Assembly (NCBI RefSeq): GCF_040358985.1
Contig: NZ_CP132932.1
Location: 248,001-312,000, forward strand
Direction of reading: 5' to 3'
Source of the DNA: Tunturibacter empetritectus
Lineage (GTDB): Bacteria > Acidobacteriota > Terriglobia > Terriglobales > Acidobacteriaceae
Length of the DNA: 64,000 bases
In this document: one piece after another, positions 26,621-35,730 of the stretch
Layout of the letters: the number at the start of each line of letters is the position of its first letter
How positions within the stretch are numbered: the first letter of the stretch is position 1
The notes under the pieces: generated by a model
Databases searched by the model: none
What the model saw: only the letters and a program-made list of their open reading frames with translations
What the model was told of the DNA's origin: nothing
Made by a program: the position numbers and the translations under genes

Positions 26621-28213
26621 TTATGCCCAGTAGCTTCGGTCTAACGTACGGTACTGAATCGCCTCTGCGATGTGCTTAACTGCTATATCCCGCTCGCCGC
26701 CCAGATCGGCTATCGTCCTTGCTACCTTCAAGATACGGTCATGTGCCCGTGCACTCAACCCCTGTTGCAGCATCGCCCGTTCGAGCAGCCGTTCGGCGTC
26801 AGACGACAGTTCACAGTAGGAACGTATCTGCTGCGTATTCATTTGGGAGTTCGAAAATATCTGCCGCGAAGCCGCCTTCGCCGTCCCTTTCGTCCGCTCC
26901 GCCGCCGCTCCAAATCGCTCATGCTGCCGCTCCCTCGCAGCCAGCACTCGAGCCCGGATATGCTCCGACCCCTCCGCCGCCGCACTGCCCCGCAACTCCT
27001 TATATTGCACAGCCGGAACCTCAATGTGAATATCAATCCGGTCAAGTAATGGCCCCGAAACCTTCGAAACATACCGCTGGATCATCGGTGGCGTGCACAT
27101 GCACTCCCGAGACTTGTCGTTAAAATATCCACAGGGACAAGGATTCATTGCGGCTGCAAGCATGAACCGCGCAGGAAAGCTCAAACTCATCGCCGCACGG
27201 GCGATCGTCACATGGCCATCCTCCAACGGCTGCCGCAGCACCTCCAACACGTTTCGCGGAAACTCCGGCAGCTCATCCAGAAAGAGCAGCCCGTTGTGGG
27301 CCAGTGACACCTCGCCTGGCCGCGGCATCATCCCACCGCCAATCAACCCGGCGTCCGAGATCGTGTGGTGTGGCGACCGGAACGGCCGATGAGCCACCAG
27401 CCCCTGCTCAGAGTCCAAAACTCCCGCCACCGAGTGGATCTTCGTCGTCTCCAGCGCCTCTTCAAACCGGAGCGGAGCCAGAATGGACGGCAGACGCTTG
27501 GCGAGCATGGTCTTGCCCGACCCCGGCGGCCCAATCATCAAAATGTTATGCCCACCTGCCGCCGCAACCTCGAGCGCACGCTTCGCCACCTGCTGTCCGC
27601 GCACGTCTTTAAAGTCGAACGGAAAGTGCTGCATCTCGTTCAGCAGATCGGTCGTCTCCACCTTCAGGGGAGTCGCCTTGATGCCACCCATCACCGCCGA
27701 GTTCAACAGCTCTCGCACCTCCAGCAGCGACTTCACCGGATAAACATTGACCCCTTCAACGACCGCCGCCTCCCGGGCATTACTCGCCGGAATGATGAGG
27801 TTCGGAATCCCCTTCGCGCGCGCCGCCACCGCAATCGGCAGCATCCCCTGCACCGCCCGCAGGCTGCCATCCAAACCCAACTCCCCCACCAGCAGGTAGT
27901 CGCTCAGATCCTTTATGTGCAGTGAGCCATAGGCGCCCAGTATCCCAATCGCAATCGGCAGGTCAAACCCCGAACCTTCTTTCTTCAGGTCTGCCGGAGC
28001 CAGATTAATTGTGATCCGCGTAGGAGGAATCTCGAATCCGGAGTTCTTAATCGCAGAACGCACCCGGTCACGACTCTCCCGCACGGCTGCATCGGGTAGC
28101 CCGACAGTGTGGAACTGTTCCTGGTCTAATTTGATATTGGAAAAATCGACTTCTACGTCGATGATGTGGGCGTCAATTCCATATACAGCAGCACTACGGG
28201 CCTTGAAAAGCAT
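26621..28213 (-). CDS. comM: ComM/YifB family Mg-chelatase-like AAA+ ATPase
   Basis: 530 residues. It has an N-terminal Lon-like fold ([33 protein letters not shown]). The AAA+ Mg-chelatase domain carries P-loop [28 protein letters not shown] as Walker B and the family Cys-rich segment [10 protein letters not shown]. In E. coli and Haemophilus, ComM is a branch-migration helicase needed for natural transformation. Single gene; the start fits the family length. Confidence 0.95.
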   Translation of the reverse strand: MLFKARSAAVYGIDAHIIDVEVDFSNIKLDQEQFHTVGLPDAAVRESRDRVRSAIKNSGFEIPPTRITINLAPADLKKEGSGFDLPIAIGILGAYGSLHIKDLSDYLLVGELGLDGSLRAVQGMLPIAVAARAKGIPNLIIPASNAREAAVVEGVNVYPVKSLLEVRELLNSAVMGGIKATPLKVETTDLLNEMQHFPFDFKDVRGQQVAKRALEVAAAGGHNILMIGPPGSGKTMLAKRLPSILAPLRFEEALETTKIHSVAGVLDSEQGLVAHRPFRSPHHTISDAGLIGGGMMPRPGEVSLAHNGLLFLDELPEFPRNVLEVLRQPLEDGHVTIARAAMSLSFPARFMLAAAMNPCPCGYFNDKSRECMCTPPMIQRYVSKVSGPLLDRIDIHIEVPAVQYKELRGSAAAEGSEHIRARVLAARERQHERFGAAAERTKGTAKAASRQIFSNSQMNTQQIRSYCELSSDAERLLERAMLQQGLSARAHDRILKVARTIADLGGERDIAVKHIAEAIQYRTLDRSYWA

Positions 28214-28317
28214 GGATAAGCCGATGAACCCTTGGGACGGAAGATTTTGCCGAGTATAGCACCCGACTCATTTCCTCCCCGGCTCAGGAAGCGAATACTC
28301 TTCAACAGGAACAGTGC

Positions 28318-28390
28318 GCAACTAGCGAGTCGTAGCAGCTAGCGGAGCCCGCAAAAACCAGCAGGTGGAAGCGAATCCCACCAATATTTC
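28318..28390 (+). repeat. Long extragenic repeat, 5' partial copy
   Basis: Matches the start of the full copy at 29545 on: GCAACTAGCGAG (28318-28329) against GCAATTAGCGAG (29545-29556). Then 28347-28390 (GCCCGCAAA.. to ..CAATATTTC) aligns with 29587-29628 with only a few changes and one short gap. It lies on one side of the lower-GC gene at 28515-29369; the full copy is on the other. Confidence 0.7.
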
Positions 28391-28429
28391 AATGATTTTC
28401 CTTTGTTAGGGTGAGGGTTGATTCATCTA

Positions 28430-28459
28430 CGAATAGTTGCTTGGCGAATAGTTGCTTGG
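28430..28459 (+). repeat. Perfect 15-bp tandem duplication
   Basis: CGAATAGTTGCTTGG occurs twice without interruption, between the repeat remnant and the lower-GC membrane-protein gene. Probably a recent slippage product. Confidence 0.8.
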
Positions 28460-28514
28460 CACGGAAGTTCAGAATTTATCCTGACACCGCGCGGCTATCA
28501 CAAGTTTGCTTGCC

Positions 28515-29369
28515 TCAGTTGGCTGTTATTTGATTTATATCCATTTCCAAATCAACGGGGATATTTTGAGATGTCGGTGCCAAATCAAAGTCGTTCTGGA
28601 TGCTGGAACCTTTCGGCATGACGTTGAATACAAATTTAGTGTGGTGAGGTTTGTCGTCGATGGAGGAAGTGTAAGCGACGCATCCTACGACCTTGAAGGT
28701 AACCTTCCCAGGGCGGTCGGGATTTCTGAAAGCGTCAGCGATCTTATCCTTAGTCAGAAATGCTGCTCTAGTAAACGGGCCAAGGACTTGGTTTGGGAAA
28801 ATTACGATACCCCCACTTACGATTGCGGCTTGTTTCTCCACATTTTCGGACCAAGTTTCGCAATCAGTAAGGTTTCCTCTCCAGTTCTCCATGAGGATAG
28901 GGCGAAAAATAACGTTTTGGGCTATTGAATGACCGACGTTGGACATAGAGACGGCCATTTGGAGAGATATCGAGTCAGGAGCTATTACGAGGAGGGCGTC
29001 ATGCGCGTACTGGGTGGCTAGCCATGGCCGTTGCGACGATTCAAATTCTCTTTGAGCAGTAGTGGCTTGTTTAGTTGCAGCCTGAGTAGCTATACGAGTG
29101 AACCACAAGCTAATGAAGAGGGCCGCGAGGGCAAGGAGACTAATAGCAGCCGCGATTGCGGTTATCCAGTTCAAATAAACGGAAAGATCGAGTTGCTTTC
29201 TTCGGTAGTTCTCTTCGTTGGAATATTTCTCCTTGTCTTCGGAGGAAGGTTCTATTCTTACAGCCTGAACGGTGGGTATGGAGAACCGACATTTTTCGGT
29301 TTGGGTTGGATTTTCACCGCGATTGGGACTGCCTTTAGTATTGCCGCGATTATTCCGATTCTTGCTCAA
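28515..29369 (-). CDS. Membrane protein of unknown function, lower GC
   Basis: 284 residues. A hydrophilic N-terminus (RNNRGNTKGSPNRGENPTQT) is followed by one transmembrane helix about 71-92 (AIAAAISLLALAALFISLWF). After a short Gln/Thr/Ala-rich helix (TQAATKQATTAQREFESSQR) comes a soluble beta-type domain with ISLQMAVSMSNVGHSIAQNV and VVGCVAYTSSIDDKPHHTKF. This layout is common among strain-variable proteins. Base composition is visibly lower in GC than its neighbours, and repeat copies flank it, so recent acquisition is likely (inference). No known domain could be named. Confidence 0.75.
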   Translation of the reverse strand: MSKNRNNRGNTKGSPNRGENPTQTEKCRFSIPTVQAVRIEPSSEDKEKYSNEENYRRKQLDLSVYLNWITAIAAAISLLALAALFISLWFTRIATQAATKQATTAQREFESSQRPWLATQYAHDALLVIAPDSISLQMAVSMSNVGHSIAQNVIFRPILMENWRGNLTDCETWSENVEKQAAIVSGGIVIFPNQVLGPFTRAAFLTKDKIADAFRNPDRPGKVTFKVVGCVAYTSSIDDKPHHTKFVFNVMPKGSSIQNDFDLAPTSQNIPVDLEMDINQITAN

Positions 29370-30052
29370 TATCTCTAACCCCGCTATTCCGGGATTAGGA
29401 TAATCGAATGAAAGACATAACGCTTGAACATAGAGAAGGCGTTTTCTACAGTCTGTGTTGACGTTCAGTTTTTCTTTGTGGTTCGCTCTACCGCCTCATC
29501 ACGTGAACAGTTCAGAAAACGAATCGTCTTCGCCAAGACGGTGGGCAATTAGCGAGGGGTTGGCACTCGCGAAGAATCCGCACGGTGCCCGCAAACAAAC
29601 AGGTGCAAGAGAATCCCACGAATATTTCTTCGAATTTAGCCCAAAAATCGCATGTCAAGCCCCAAACCCATCTAAACCACTGAACCACAAGGAGATCTAC
29701 TTGGCACTTTAGTTAGGTCCGCTTGGCTATACTTCTAGTAGTCGAAAGAAAGCAAAGGCTCCGGACAGCATTGCACGCTAACTCGTTTGTTTGCACATAT
29801 CTGCGGGTAACTCATTTGTTTGCAATATTTTGCGGACCATGACTACCCATAAACCATTCAAACAAAGATACTTACACGCGGGTAATATGGGGGGGGGGTA
29901 CCCCCAGGACAGAAGGGACAGGAGGGGACGAAGATGGCAACAAAATCACGCATAACCGCCGCCTCGCCATCCGGCTTCCACGCGTCGCAGCCAAAATCCG
30001 ACAAATCAGCGCCTCCGACCAAAGCCACCCACCGCACCCTACAATAACTTTC
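29370..30052. other. Intergenic ~680 bp dominated by the long extragenic repeat
   Basis: Contains the fullest repeat copy (29545-29906). The rest, up to the sdaA start, shows no gene. Short frames here are not credible. Confidence 0.6.
29545..29906 (+). repeat. Long extragenic repeat, fullest copy
   Basis: About 360 bp. From 5' to 3': GCAATTAGCGAG, the block 29587-29628, TGTCAAGCCCCAAACC (29653 on), a TATACTTCTAGTAG region, several TTTGTTTGCA words, and the 3' box TTACACGCGGGTAATATGG followed by a G-run and TACCCCC. It overlaps no gene and lies upstream of sdaA. The 3' two thirds pair with 21948-22207; the 5' part pairs with 28318-28390. Confidence 0.75.
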
Positions 30053-31516
30053 GTGAACACCAGCCTCTTCGAACTCTTCAAAATCGGCATCGGCCCCTCA
30101 AGCTCCCACACCGTCGGCCCCATGCGCGCCGCCCTCCGCTTCACCCGCGAACTCACTGAAAAAAATCTCCTCGAACCAACCGCAAGAGTCAAAGTCAACC
30201 TCTACGGATCGCTCGCCCTTACCGGCATCGGCCACGGAACCGACCGCGCCATCCTCCTCGGCCTCCTCGGCGAAGCGCCCGACACCGTCGACCCCTACAC
30301 CGTCGAAACCAAGATCGCCGCTATTCGCAACACCAACACCATCTCTCTCGGCGGAAGCAAAACCATCCCCTTCCACGAAGCCGAAGACCTCAACTTTCGC
30401 CGCAACCAGATGTACCCCGATCCCGCCGTGCACTCGCACCCCAACGGCATGCGCTTCACCGCCTTCGACAACGCCGGTCGAAGTCTCGCCGAAGAGATCT
30501 TCTACTCCATCGGCGGCGGCTTCATCGTCTCCCACCCGGAGCTCCTAGCCGAGCGCACCGCCGAAGCGCCTGCTAGCTCTCGCACCGTTCCCTATCCCTT
30601 TCGCAGCGCGGAAGACCTCCTCGCCACCGCGAAGCGACACAACCTCACCATCTCCGATCTCCTGCTGGCGAACGAGGTCGCCCTGCTCAACGACCCCGAC
30701 AACATCATCAACCGCCCTCAAGCCACCGCCTCGACCGCAGCGCAATCCCCCGAGGACAAGATCCGCGCCAGTATCCTCGCCCTCTGGCAAACCATGCAGC
30801 AGTGCACCGAACGCGGTATCGCCACCGAAGGCATCCTCCCAGGTGGACTCAACGTTCGCCGCCGCGCCCATCGCCTCGCAGAACGCCTCAACACGATCGG
30901 CTCCAAAGACCCACTCGCACCCATCGACTGGGTTACGGTTTACGCTATGGCCGTCAACGAAGAGAACGCCGCCGGCGGCAGAGTGGTGACCGCTCCCACG
31001 AACGGAGCGGCCGGAGTGATTCCTGCCATCGGCAACTACTACATGCGCTTCATTGAAGGAACCGAAGCAGAGAAGGAAGAGGGCATTCTCCGTTACTTTC
31101 TTACAGCTGCTGCCATCGGCATCTTGTACAAAGAGAACGCCAGCATCTCAGGTGCCGAGGTAGGGTGCCAGGGAGAGGTCGGAGTCGCTTGCAGCATGGC
31201 CGCAGGCGGACTGGTCGCCGCACTCAATGGTACGAACGCCCAAGTCGAACATGCAGCCGAAATCGCGATGGAGCACAATCTCGGCATGACCTGCGATCCC
31301 ATAGGCGGCCTCGTCCAGATTCCCTGCATCGAGCGCAACGGCATGGGAGCAGTCAAAGCCATCAACGCCGCCCGCATGGCCATGCACGAAACCGGCGACC
31401 ACAAACTCTCCCTGGATCAGATCATCGCCACCATGTATCAGACCGGTCTCGACATGCAATCCCGATACAAAGAAACCTCGCTTGCCGGTCTCGCCCTCAA
31501 CATCATCGAGTGCTAG
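30053..31516 (+). CDS. sdaA: L-serine ammonia-lyase (iron-sulfur type, single chain)
   Basis: 487 residues from GTG 30053. It deaminates L-serine to pyruvate. The beta domain starts [20 protein letters not shown]. The alpha domain has the iron-sulfur cysteine region [17 protein letters not shown] and [20 protein letters not shown], characteristic of the oxygen-sensitive Fe-S enzyme rather than the PLP type. Length matches the fused beta-alpha form. It is a single gene with a perfect terminator hairpin after it. The start is supported mainly by family alignment; the ribosome binding site is weak. Confidence 0.96.
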   Translation: MNTSLFELFKIGIGPSSSHTVGPMRAALRFTRELTEKNLLEPTARVKVNLYGSLALTGIGHGTDRAILLGLLGEAPDTVDPYTVETKIAAIRNTNTISLGGSKTIPFHEAEDLNFRRNQMYPDPAVHSHPNGMRFTAFDNAGRSLAEEIFYSIGGGFIVSHPELLAERTAEAPASSRTVPYPFRSAEDLLATAKRHNLTISDLLLANEVALLNDPDNIINRPQATASTAAQSPEDKIRASILALWQTMQQCTERGIATEGILPGGLNVRRRAHRLAERLNTIGSKDPLAPIDWVTVYAMAVNEENAAGGRVVTAPTNGAAGVIPAIGNYYMRFIEGTEAEKEEGILRYFLTAAAIGILYKENASISGAEVGCQGEVGVACSMAAGGLVAALNGTNAQVEHAAEIAMEHNLGMTCDPIGGLVQIPCIERNGMGAVKAINAARMAMHETGDHKLSLDQIIATMYQTGLDMQSRYKETSLAGLALNIIEC

Positions 31517-31582
31517 TGACATCGCTCGACTATCTTTGACAAGCCTCCGCCTTCGGACATACTGCCTTCGTTCTCTCAAAGA

Positions 31583-31615
31583 AAAGGGCCGATGCAGATT
31601 CTGCATCGGCCCTTT
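31583..31615. terminator. Perfect bidirectional terminator hairpin
   Basis: Perfect 15-bp stem, AAAGGGCCGATGCAG (31583-31597) with its complement (31601-31615) and a 3-base loop, between convergent sdaA and the OmpA-like gene. A/T-rich ends on both sides suit termination in both directions. Confidence 0.9.
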
Positions 31616-31638
31616 AGACACTCACTCGAATAGCATTG

Positions 31639-32835
31639 CTACTTTTGCGTCACCAGCAGAGCGATACGGCGATTCTGAGCCCGTCCCTCTTCAGTGGCGT
31701 TGTCGCCAACCGGGTACTGATCCCCATAGCCCTTGGACTCCAGCCGCGATGGATCAACCCCTGCTGCAACCAGAGCCTCCATCACGTTCTTGGCCCGCGC
31801 ATCGGAGAGAGCAACATTAGCTGCCGCGTCTCCCGTGTTATCGGTGTAGCCGCCCAGCTTCACGTGAACGTTGGGGTACGCTTTCAGAATCGCAGCAATA
31901 TTGCCTAGCTGCTCCTGGGACGACGGCTGCAGAGTGGCTTTCCCCGTGTCGAACAACAGGCGGTCGAAATTAAACCACGTCGTTGTATCCACCGGTTTAG
32001 AAGAGTCTCCCAGGAAGCTGATCAGTTTGTTCTCAATACCGAATCGGGGAATATTCAGTTCGACCCCATCCGGCAGCTTCGTCTTGAAAAAATCCCCAAG
32101 AGCCGACGCAGCGGAGGAAGCAGCAGTTGAAGTGGTTTGCACTGCGTCGTTGACCGGCGCCTTGGTTCGATTGAAGAACCAGAACAGGCAAAGCAACAAT
32201 GCAGCCAGCAAAACGACAGGCCACAACCAACGATTGCCAGTCGCGACCTTCGCCGGAACCGCGGCTGTCAGATTCGAAGCTACATTCGAAGCGCCGCCAA
32301 ATAGACTACCGAGTCCAGCAGGCAGGAAGCTCTGGAAGCTCGGAGCCTCAGCCTTCAACGTCGAACCAAGGTCGGCGGCACTCAGATTATTTTGTCGAAC
32401 ATGCTGCCCTAGAACTCCAAGCACCAGCGGAGCAGCCATAGCTAGGAGGGATCCTGCCTTGCCGCTCGAGACACCTACGGATCGGCCGATCGAATCGGTC
32501 ACTGAGGACATATTGGAGCCGAAGATGCTAGATAAAAACTGGCTGCCAAGATTCGCAACAGGAGAGGACGCAGCGCCGGAGGCCAACGACCCTAGATTCG
32601 ACGTAAGGCCTGAAAGAGCGCTTGGACCGTTCGCGGGGTTTGTAATAAGGCTGAATATCTGTCCCAAAAATCCAGGCTGGCCAACCTTCGCGACAAGACC
32701 CGCGAGCATAGCGGCAGACCCCGCCTGCAGACCACGTTGGACAGTGTCAGTCGACTCTCCAAGCTGCGAAGCCACTGGGCCAGTAACCTGAGGACCCAAC
32801 AGACCCATGAGGCTTTCCACGATAGAACCCGCCAT
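31639..32835 (-). CDS. DUF937 domain plus OmpA-like domain protein
   Basis: 398 residues. Residues about 1-190 look like DUF937 (SIVESLMGLLGPQVTGPVAS, AAPLVLGVLGQHVRQN). A transmembrane helix follows (WLWPVVLLAALLLCLFWFF). The C-terminal OmpA/MotB peptidoglycan-binding domain has LLFDTGKATLQPSSQEQL, VKLGGYTDNTGDAAANVALS and GKGYGDQYP-like SKGYGDQYPVGDN with AQNRRIAL. It is probably anchored in the inner membrane with the OmpA domain reaching the cell wall. AAGGAGA precedes the start. The role of DUF937 is not known to me. Confidence 0.88.
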   Translation of the reverse strand: MAGSIVESLMGLLGPQVTGPVASQLGESTDTVQRGLQAGSAAMLAGLVAKVGQPGFLGQIFSLITNPANGPSALSGLTSNLGSLASGAASSPVANLGSQFLSSIFGSNMSSVTDSIGRSVGVSSGKAGSLLAMAAPLVLGVLGQHVRQNNLSAADLGSTLKAEAPSFQSFLPAGLGSLFGGASNVASNLTAAVPAKVATGNRWLWPVVLLAALLLCLFWFFNRTKAPVNDAVQTTSTAASSAASALGDFFKTKLPDGVELNIPRFGIENKLISFLGDSSKPVDTTTWFNFDRLLFDTGKATLQPSSQEQLGNIAAILKAYPNVHVKLGGYTDNTGDAAANVALSDARAKNVMEALVAAGVDPSRLESKGYGDQYPVGDNATEEGRAQNRRIALLVTQK

Positions 32836-33006
32836 AAACTCTCCTTTTTAGACCAAATTTAGATTATTTTTTTGAGTCAAAATCAGGAATCAACTTGCAG
32901 GGCCCGGGTTTCGGATACACATATCTAGAGCCTAGAGATAGACGCATAAGATTTTTGTTTCACGAACTACAGTAGTCCTCCTTAGTGAAATTTTGGTAAT
33001 GAAACT

Positions 33007-34188
33007 CTATTCTCGCCCCACTGCCAGCGCTACTGAATTCCCTCCGCCCAGACAAAGTGCCGCTACCCCTTTCTTCGCGTCCCTCCGCATCATCTCGTAG
33101 ATCAGCGTCACCAGCACTCTCGCGCCGCTCGCCCCAATGGGATGTCCAATCGCCACCGCCCCGCCATTCACATTCACTTTCTCAGCATCTAGCCCTAACT
33201 CCTTCATCACCCCCAAAGCCTGAACGCTGAACGCCTCATTCAACTCGAATAAATCCACCTCATCCCGCTCCCACCCAGCTTTTTTCAATACTCTCCGGAC
33301 TCCAGTTACAGGGGCGAGCATCACCCACTTCGGAGCAACTCCGCTCGTAGCCTGGGCCTTAATAGTCACCATGGGCTTCAAACCCAGCTCCTTCGCCCGC
33401 TCTGCCGACATCACCACCACCGCCGCAGCCGCGTCATTCACTCCCGGAGCATTTCCCGCAGTCACAGTTCCATCTTTCCTGAAGGCCGGCTTCAACGCAG
33501 CAAGCGCCTCCGCGGAAGCGTCCTCCCGCACACTCTCATCCTGCGACACTACTGTTACTGTGCCCTTCCTTCCCGGCACGCTCACCGGCACCACCTCCGC
33601 GTCGAACCACCCCTCTCTCCAGGCAGCACTTGCCTTGCGGTGCGAAGCCAGCGCATAAGCATCCTGCTCTTCGCGCGTAATCGAATGCTTTTCTGCGACG
33701 TTCTCCCCAGTAATGCCCATGTGATAGTCCTCACAAGCGCACCACAGGCCATCTTTCACCATCGAGTCCACCACGACGGAGTCGCCCATGCGGAATCCCT
33801 TTCGCCCCTGCGGCAACAGGTAGGGCGCATTGGACATCGACTCCATCCCGCCAGCCACAACAACTTCGGCATCTCCGGCCATCACCGCCTGCGCTGCCAG
33901 CGCCACGGCCTTCAGACCCGACCCGCACACCATATTGATCGTCATGGCTGAAACAGTATCCGGCAGACCGCCCCGTAATGCTGCCTGTCGCGCCGGATTC
34001 TGTCCCAGCCCCGCAGGAAGAACGCATCCCATCAAACACTCATCCACGCTTGCTGCATCAATCCCAGCCCGCTTCACCGCCTCGCGGACCGCGATCGCAC
34101 CAAGTTCTACCGCGGTCATCTCTGCAAACGCCCCTTGAAACTTTCCCACCGGTGTCCGCACTGCAGCAACAATCACAACATCCTTCAT
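33007..34188 (-). CDS. Acetyl-CoA acetyltransferase (thiolase)
   Basis: 393 residues. It condenses or cleaves acetyl-CoA units. The acylated Cys lies in [16 protein letters not shown]; the second site is [19 protein letters not shown] and the final catalytic Cys is in [23 protein letters not shown] is also conserved. Length is standard. It could serve beta-oxidation, ketone-body or polyhydroxybutyrate metabolism; no neighbouring gene decides. It precedes the DUF937-OmpA gene on the same strand by 171 bp. Confidence 0.94.
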   Translation of the reverse strand: MKDVVIVAAVRTPVGKFQGAFAEMTAVELGAIAVREAVKRAGIDAASVDECLMGCVLPAGLGQNPARQAALRGGLPDTVSAMTINMVCGSGLKAVALAAQAVMAGDAEVVVAGGMESMSNAPYLLPQGRKGFRMGDSVVVDSMVKDGLWCACEDYHMGITGENVAEKHSITREEQDAYALASHRKASAAWREGWFDAEVVPVSVPGRKGTVTVVSQDESVREDASAEALAALKPAFRKDGTVTAGNAPGVNDAAAAVVVMSAERAKELGLKPMVTIKAQATSGVAPKWVMLAPVTGVRRVLKKAGWERDEVDLFELNEAFSVQALGVMKELGLDAEKVNVNGGAVAIGHPIGASGARVLVTLIYEMMRRDAKKGVAALCLGGGNSVALAVGRE

Positions 34189-34338
34189 CGATCAAATACC
34201 TCGATGAAACTCTACTCCTCTGGCTGGACCTTCGCACCAACCGGTAACTCATCTCTCGCAACGACAAATCAAGCCTGACGAAGGAAGGAGAAATGCACAC
34301 GAGGTTTTCTTGTTCCTCTTCAAAGCGCCCTTCACCAA

Positions 34339-34545
34339 CTAAATCTTATTAGCCTCCGCCCGCATGGCAACTTTCGTATTTCTTCCCGCCACTTCGATCA
34401 CACAAAGGTCGTACTCTACCGGCGTCTTGTCTCTCGATATTTGCAAGCTGCCATCGCTCCACGCGGTTCCAAAACGAATGTCCCAGCACGAAGCTTGTCG
34501 TCGTTTTGAACTCTCTATGCAAAAAAGAATTTGCTTCTCCTTCAT
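34339..34545 (-). CDS. Possible small protein of unknown function
   Basis: 68 residues (MKEKQILFCIESSKRRQASC start, ending VAMRAEANKI) with a mixed, plausible composition and lower GC. No family recognised. It lies between the thiolase and the micro-gene. The frame might be chance, so confidence is low. Confidence 0.3.
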   Translation of the reverse strand: MKEKQILFCIESSKRRQASCWDIRFGTAWSDGSLQISRDKTPVEYDLCVIEVAGRNTKVAMRAEANKI

Positions 34546-34552
34546 TTTTTGC

Positions 34553-34581
34553 TTGACAGTGAAATTTCGTAAATCTATACC
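34553..34581 (+). promoter_or_regulatory. Sigma-70-type promoter for the 22-codon gene
   Basis: TTGACA at 34553-34558 and TATACC at 34576-34581, with a 17-bp spacer: the ideal spacing and a perfect -35 box. It lies about 60 bp before the micro-gene start, with a 7-bp-stem hairpin (34587-34603) in the leader. Confidence 0.75.
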
Positions 34582-34643
34582 TTCGTTAGCTGCAATGCAG
34601 CTAGCTGTAGAGTCAATGTCTAATCACTAGGGAGAATAGGCAC

Positions 34644-34712
34644 ATGGCAACTAAGAAAGCCGCAAAAAAAGCACCAGCGAAGAAGGCAGCAAAAAAGGCA
34701 ACCAAAAAGTAA
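34644..34712 (+). CDS. 22-residue Lys/Ala-rich basic micro-protein, histone H1-tail-like
   Basis: Too short for most gene finders. ATG 34644 to TAA 34712 encodes 22 residues: Met, Ala, Thr, then AKK-type repeats (KKAAKKAPAKKAAKK) ending ATKK. Ten or more residues are Lys; it holds no acidic residue, Cys, aromatic or large aliphatic residue. AGGGAG (34629-34634) is 9 bases upstream. A near-consensus promoter and a perfect terminator flank it, so this is a complete transcription unit. The composition equals the C-terminal tail of eukaryotic H1 or of actinobacterial HupB. It probably binds DNA or RNA non-specifically (inference). Confidence 0.72.
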   Translation: MATKKAAKKAPAKKAAKKATKK

Positions 34713-34730
34713 TCCAACCAAGGCAAACAG

Positions 34731-34759
34731 AAAGGGGGACGCGATAAGCGTCCCCCTTT
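34731..34759. terminator. Intrinsic terminator after the micro-gene
   Basis: Perfect 12-bp stem, AAAGGGGGACGC (34731-34742) and its complement (34748-34759), loop GATAA. It ends in CTTTC; it also serves the convergent gene. Confidence 0.85.
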
Positions 34760-34781
34760 CTGCATCTGAAAGTGCTCGTCG

Positions 34782-35612
34782 TTATTGGGTCGCAGTCGCC
34801 TTTGCTCCATTCTTCGGCGTCGACAGATAGCCAGAGACCTTGTTCTTCTCAATCACATTCACAACCAGCTCGTACAGCACTGGGTCCTTGCCGTTGTAGA
34901 ACTGCACCGGTTCATCCAGCCCCTTATCCTTCTTCTCGATCGTCCGGTCGTCCGAGCTCACATTCAACGTGTAGCGCGAATGCTTCTCGTCCGCCTTCTT
35001 CAACTGCAGCTTGATCGTCGACAACAGCGTAGGCTTGGCGCCCTTCTGCAGGGTGAACTCCAGGTAGTTCCGATCCCCCTTGTGTTTCAGTACCTCTAGT
35101 TCGTCATGATTGGTTGCGATCAACCCACTCATCACCCCAGCGTCGCCGACGACGCGATTCAACTGCGTCTTGGTCGCCTCCAGGTCAGACTTCGTCGTGG
35201 CAACGTCGGTCTTCACGCCGCCCACATCCGTCTTCACGCTCGCAACATCGGTTGACACCGCGCCAATCTGTTTGGAGTTTTTCGCCGCCTCCTCCTCCAG
35301 CTTCGCCGTCGCAACCTTCTGCTGCGCAATGATGCTCTGAGTCCGCATCTCGATCTGCTTTTGTGCAACACCGACGCTCTGACCTAACGTCTCACTAGTC
35401 GCTCGGAGCCGCGCATTCGTCGCCTCCAGCTTTTCCGTTAGTTCAGCGTTCTTCTGGTCGGCCGCCACGATCTTCTGTTCCGCCGCGGCAAGATGATTCT
35501 GCAGCCCGTAGCACCACACCAGTCCACCCAGCGCCGCCAGCAACGCGACCGCCACCACTCCAAGCAGTGCTCCCGAGATCGACCTCTGCTCCACGTACTC
35601 TTCGCTCATCAC
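34782..35612 (-). CDS. Membrane-anchored coiled-coil protein of unknown function
   Basis: 276 residues. One N-terminal transmembrane helix (about 13-34, GALLGVVAVALLAALGGLVW). A long heptad-type coiled coil follows from about 38 to 165, including a repeat of IGAVSTDVASVKTDVGGVKTD-like units. A C-terminal globular beta domain starts FTLQKGAKPTLLSTIKLQ and ends VNVIEKNKVSGYLST. The tail is Lys/Ala-rich (KNGAKATATQ). Type II membrane topology is likely, with the coil in the periplasm. No named family. Confidence 0.8.
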   Translation of the reverse strand: MMSEEYVEQRSISGALLGVVAVALLAALGGLVWCYGLQNHLAAAEQKIVAADQKNAELTEKLEATNARLRATSETLGQSVGVAQKQIEMRTQSIIAQQKVATAKLEEEAAKNSKQIGAVSTDVASVKTDVGGVKTDVATTKSDLEATKTQLNRVVGDAGVMSGLIATNHDELEVLKHKGDRNYLEFTLQKGAKPTLLSTIKLQLKKADEKHSRYTLNVSSDDRTIEKKDKGLDEPVQFYNGKDPVLYELVVNVIEKNKVSGYLSTPKNGAKATATQ

Positions 35613-35730
35613 TCTCTCCTGGCTTCTCTTTCTTTGACGCAGCGCGAATCAACAACTCACGGACGATGATCCGCGTAAAACAGACACACCCAAACTATAA
35701 CCTCTCTCCAAAGCCAACTAAACTATTTCC

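Larger units (their letters stand above)
28214..28514. other. Intergenic: comM leader, repeat remnant and a short tandem duplication
   Basis: Holds a partial copy of the long extragenic repeat at 28318-28390 and a perfect tandem duplication of CGAATAGTTGCTTGG (28430-28444 and 28445-28459). No gene seen. Confidence 0.6.
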
